Source: Sphingobacteriaceae bacterium (GTDB lineage Bacteria > Bacteroidota > Bacteroidia > B-17B0 > Aurantibacillaceae). Taken from it: DNA of 14,121 bases. Of this stretch, positions 13,228-14,121 are shown one piece after another. Under the pieces are notes generated by a model. It worked only from the letters and a program-made list of their open reading frames with translations, searched no databases and was not told the origin of the DNA. Positions within the stretch are counted from its first letter, which is position 1. Every line of letters starts with the position of its first letter. A program made the position numbers and the translations under genes. Location of the stretch: contig JANYCL010000108.1 of assembly GCA_025360355.1 (NCBI GenBank), positions 1-14,121 of the forward strand. Reading direction: 5' to 3'.

Positions 13228-14121
13228 TCAATGTTTAACAAACTTATAAGTAACTGCCGAAGAACCGGATGAAAGGTTAAGCATGTAAATTCCATCTGCA
13301 ATGCCATCTAAATTAATTTTAGATTTTTCTCCGCCAATAGCACTGAATGTCCCCAGCTTGATTTTTTGTCCGACAGAGTTTGTGATATCGTAACTGATAG
13401 TTTTATCTTCTGTATTCTTAAACAAAAGAAAAATATTTTCTGAGGCCGGATTTGGAGATGCTTCTATGGAACTAAATAAAGTAAAGGCTTCATCAAGACT
13501 TGTTACAACAATATAAATTGCAGAGGAAGAGGCCTGACACGACCCGTTACTTGTCCAAACACTATACCATCCAGTTACAGTTACGGTATATGTTTGTGAT
13601 GTGGCGCCGCTAATAGGACTGCCATTTAAATACCATTGATAAGTAAGCGCGGGAGTTGAACTTAAATTATTACCCGCCTGAGTAACTGTTGGCGTAGTTG
13701 GTGTTGATCCTACGTTTATTGTTGCAGTTCCTATTGTTTGACAAGCGCCCGTTGAAGCTGTATAAGAATACACCGACGTGGTTGACGGAGAATAGCCGGC
13801 TGAAGCTCCTGTTTGTCCCCCTGTCCAAACAACCGAAGTTGCATTTGTCGCAACACTAACGAAACCGGTTTGACCAACACAAATAGCTGTACTAGTTGAT
13901 GTGGCGGTTGGAGAATTCACGACAGAAATGGTGCCTGTTAGAGGAGAACTTGTACCAACCGTATTAGTAGCGACTAAAGTAACTGTATAAACGCCGGCTG
14001 CGGTATAAGTAACGCTTGGATTTTGAGACACTGAAGTTGAAGGAGAGCCTCCCGGAAAACTCCACGACCAGGAAGTTGGATTATTGGATGAAGCATCGCT
14101 AAATACAAAAGGTAAATTAAT
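13228..14121 (-). repeat. Copy B of the duplicated PKD/Ig-like/T9SS module
   Basis: This is the counterpart of the module at 9943-10845, 894 against 903 bases, colinear with only a few codons of length difference. The copy may extend further right, since the window ends inside it. The degree of drift suggests an old gene duplication or domain shuffling rather than a recent copying event. Confidence 0.75.
13228..14121 (-). CDS. Secreted PKD-domain protein with type IX secretion sorting domain (5' end beyond window)
   Basis: C-terminal part of a second predicted surface protein: 297 residues and a TGA stop, with the frame open to the right window edge, so the start and signal peptide are not visible. 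Visible residues 1-70 are most of a PKD domain (SWSWSFPGGSPSTS, then YTVTLVATNTVG). About 71-138 is an Ig-like stretch with WTGGQTGASAGY. About 139-207 is a second Ig-like module with YQWYLNGSPISGATSQTY. About 213-297 is a type A sorting domain beginning FSSIEASPNPASENIFLLF and ending VTYKFVKH. A GTG at 14031 is internal to the PKD domain and not a start. It lies 63 bases upstream of its paralogue on the same strand, so the two may be cotranscribed. Whether it also has an Asp-box propeller cannot be told from this window. Confidence 0.85.
   Translation of the reverse strand: MNLPFVFSDASSNNPTSWSWSFPGGSPSTSVSQNPSVTYTAAGVYTVTLVATNTVGTSSPLTGTISVVNSPTATSTSTAICVGQTGFVSVATNATSVVWTGGQTGASAGYSPSTTSVYSYTASTGACQTIGTATINVGSTPTTPTVTQAGNNLSSTPALTYQWYLNGSPISGATSQTYTVTVTGWYSVWTSNGSCQASSSAIYIVVTSLDEAFTLFSSIEASPNPASENIFLLFKNTEDKTISYDITNSVGQKIKLGTFSAIGGEKSKINLDGIADGIYMLNLSSGSSAVTYKFVKH

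Noticed and set aside
13228..14031. GTG at 14031 as the start of the right-hand surface protein
   Set aside because: The frame stays open to the window edge, and the extra 30 codons complete the PKD domain in register with the paralogue. The GTG is an internal valine codon.
1..14121. Search for mobile elements, CRISPR arrays, tRNA/rRNA genes, defence genes or a novel system
   Set aside because: No array of spaced direct repeats, transposase, integrase, terminal inverted repeats, RNA gene or unassigned gene cluster was seen. Every long open stretch is accounted for by the nuo operon or the two secreted proteins.

Overview
The window comes from a low-GC member of the phylum Bacteroidota. Three things point there: C-terminal type IX secretion sorting domains on the two large secreted proteins, start codons preceded by A/T-rich leaders with no visible Shine-Dalgarno sequence, and respiratory genes of Bacteroidota type (separate nuoC and nuoD, a very short nuoG). 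I cannot name a genus. All 14 genes read on the minus strand.

Positions 1-9856 hold a compact respiratory complex I (NADH:quinone oxidoreductase) operon. In transcription order, right to left, it is nuoA, B, C, D, E, F, G, H, I, J, K and L. Neighbouring genes are separated by 1-12 bases, or overlap by one base (nuoF/nuoG). nuoL runs off the left edge after 548 codons; nuoM and nuoN are expected beyond it. The NADH-input module (NuoE, F, G), the quinone-reducing connecting module (NuoB, C, D, I) and the membrane proton-pumping arm (NuoA, H, J, K, L) are all represented. Nearly all iron-sulfur ligands and proton-channel residues can be located. NuoG is the exception to the textbook plan: it is only 327 residues long, lacks the large molybdopterin-oxidoreductase-like domain, and carries an unusual CxxC...CxxC pair near its end.

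Positions 9857-9942 are an 86-base intergenic region containing a strong imperfect inverted repeat. It lies between the end of the upstream secreted-protein gene and nuoA.

Positions 9943-14121 encode two tandem, paralogous secreted surface proteins. The complete one (1073 residues) has a signal peptide, about eleven Asp-box (BNR/sortilin-like) beta-propeller repeats, a PKD domain, Ig-like modules and a type IX sorting domain. The other is cut by the right window edge. Its visible 297 residues match the last 300 residues of its neighbour module for module.

No rRNA, tRNA, CRISPR array, insertion sequence or phage gene was seen. No stretch over 300 bases lacks a gene. The window is mainly ordinary housekeeping plus surface proteins. 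I did not find a convincing undescribed system; the most interesting points are the reduced NuoG with its possible remodelled metal site, and the duplicated surface-protein genes.
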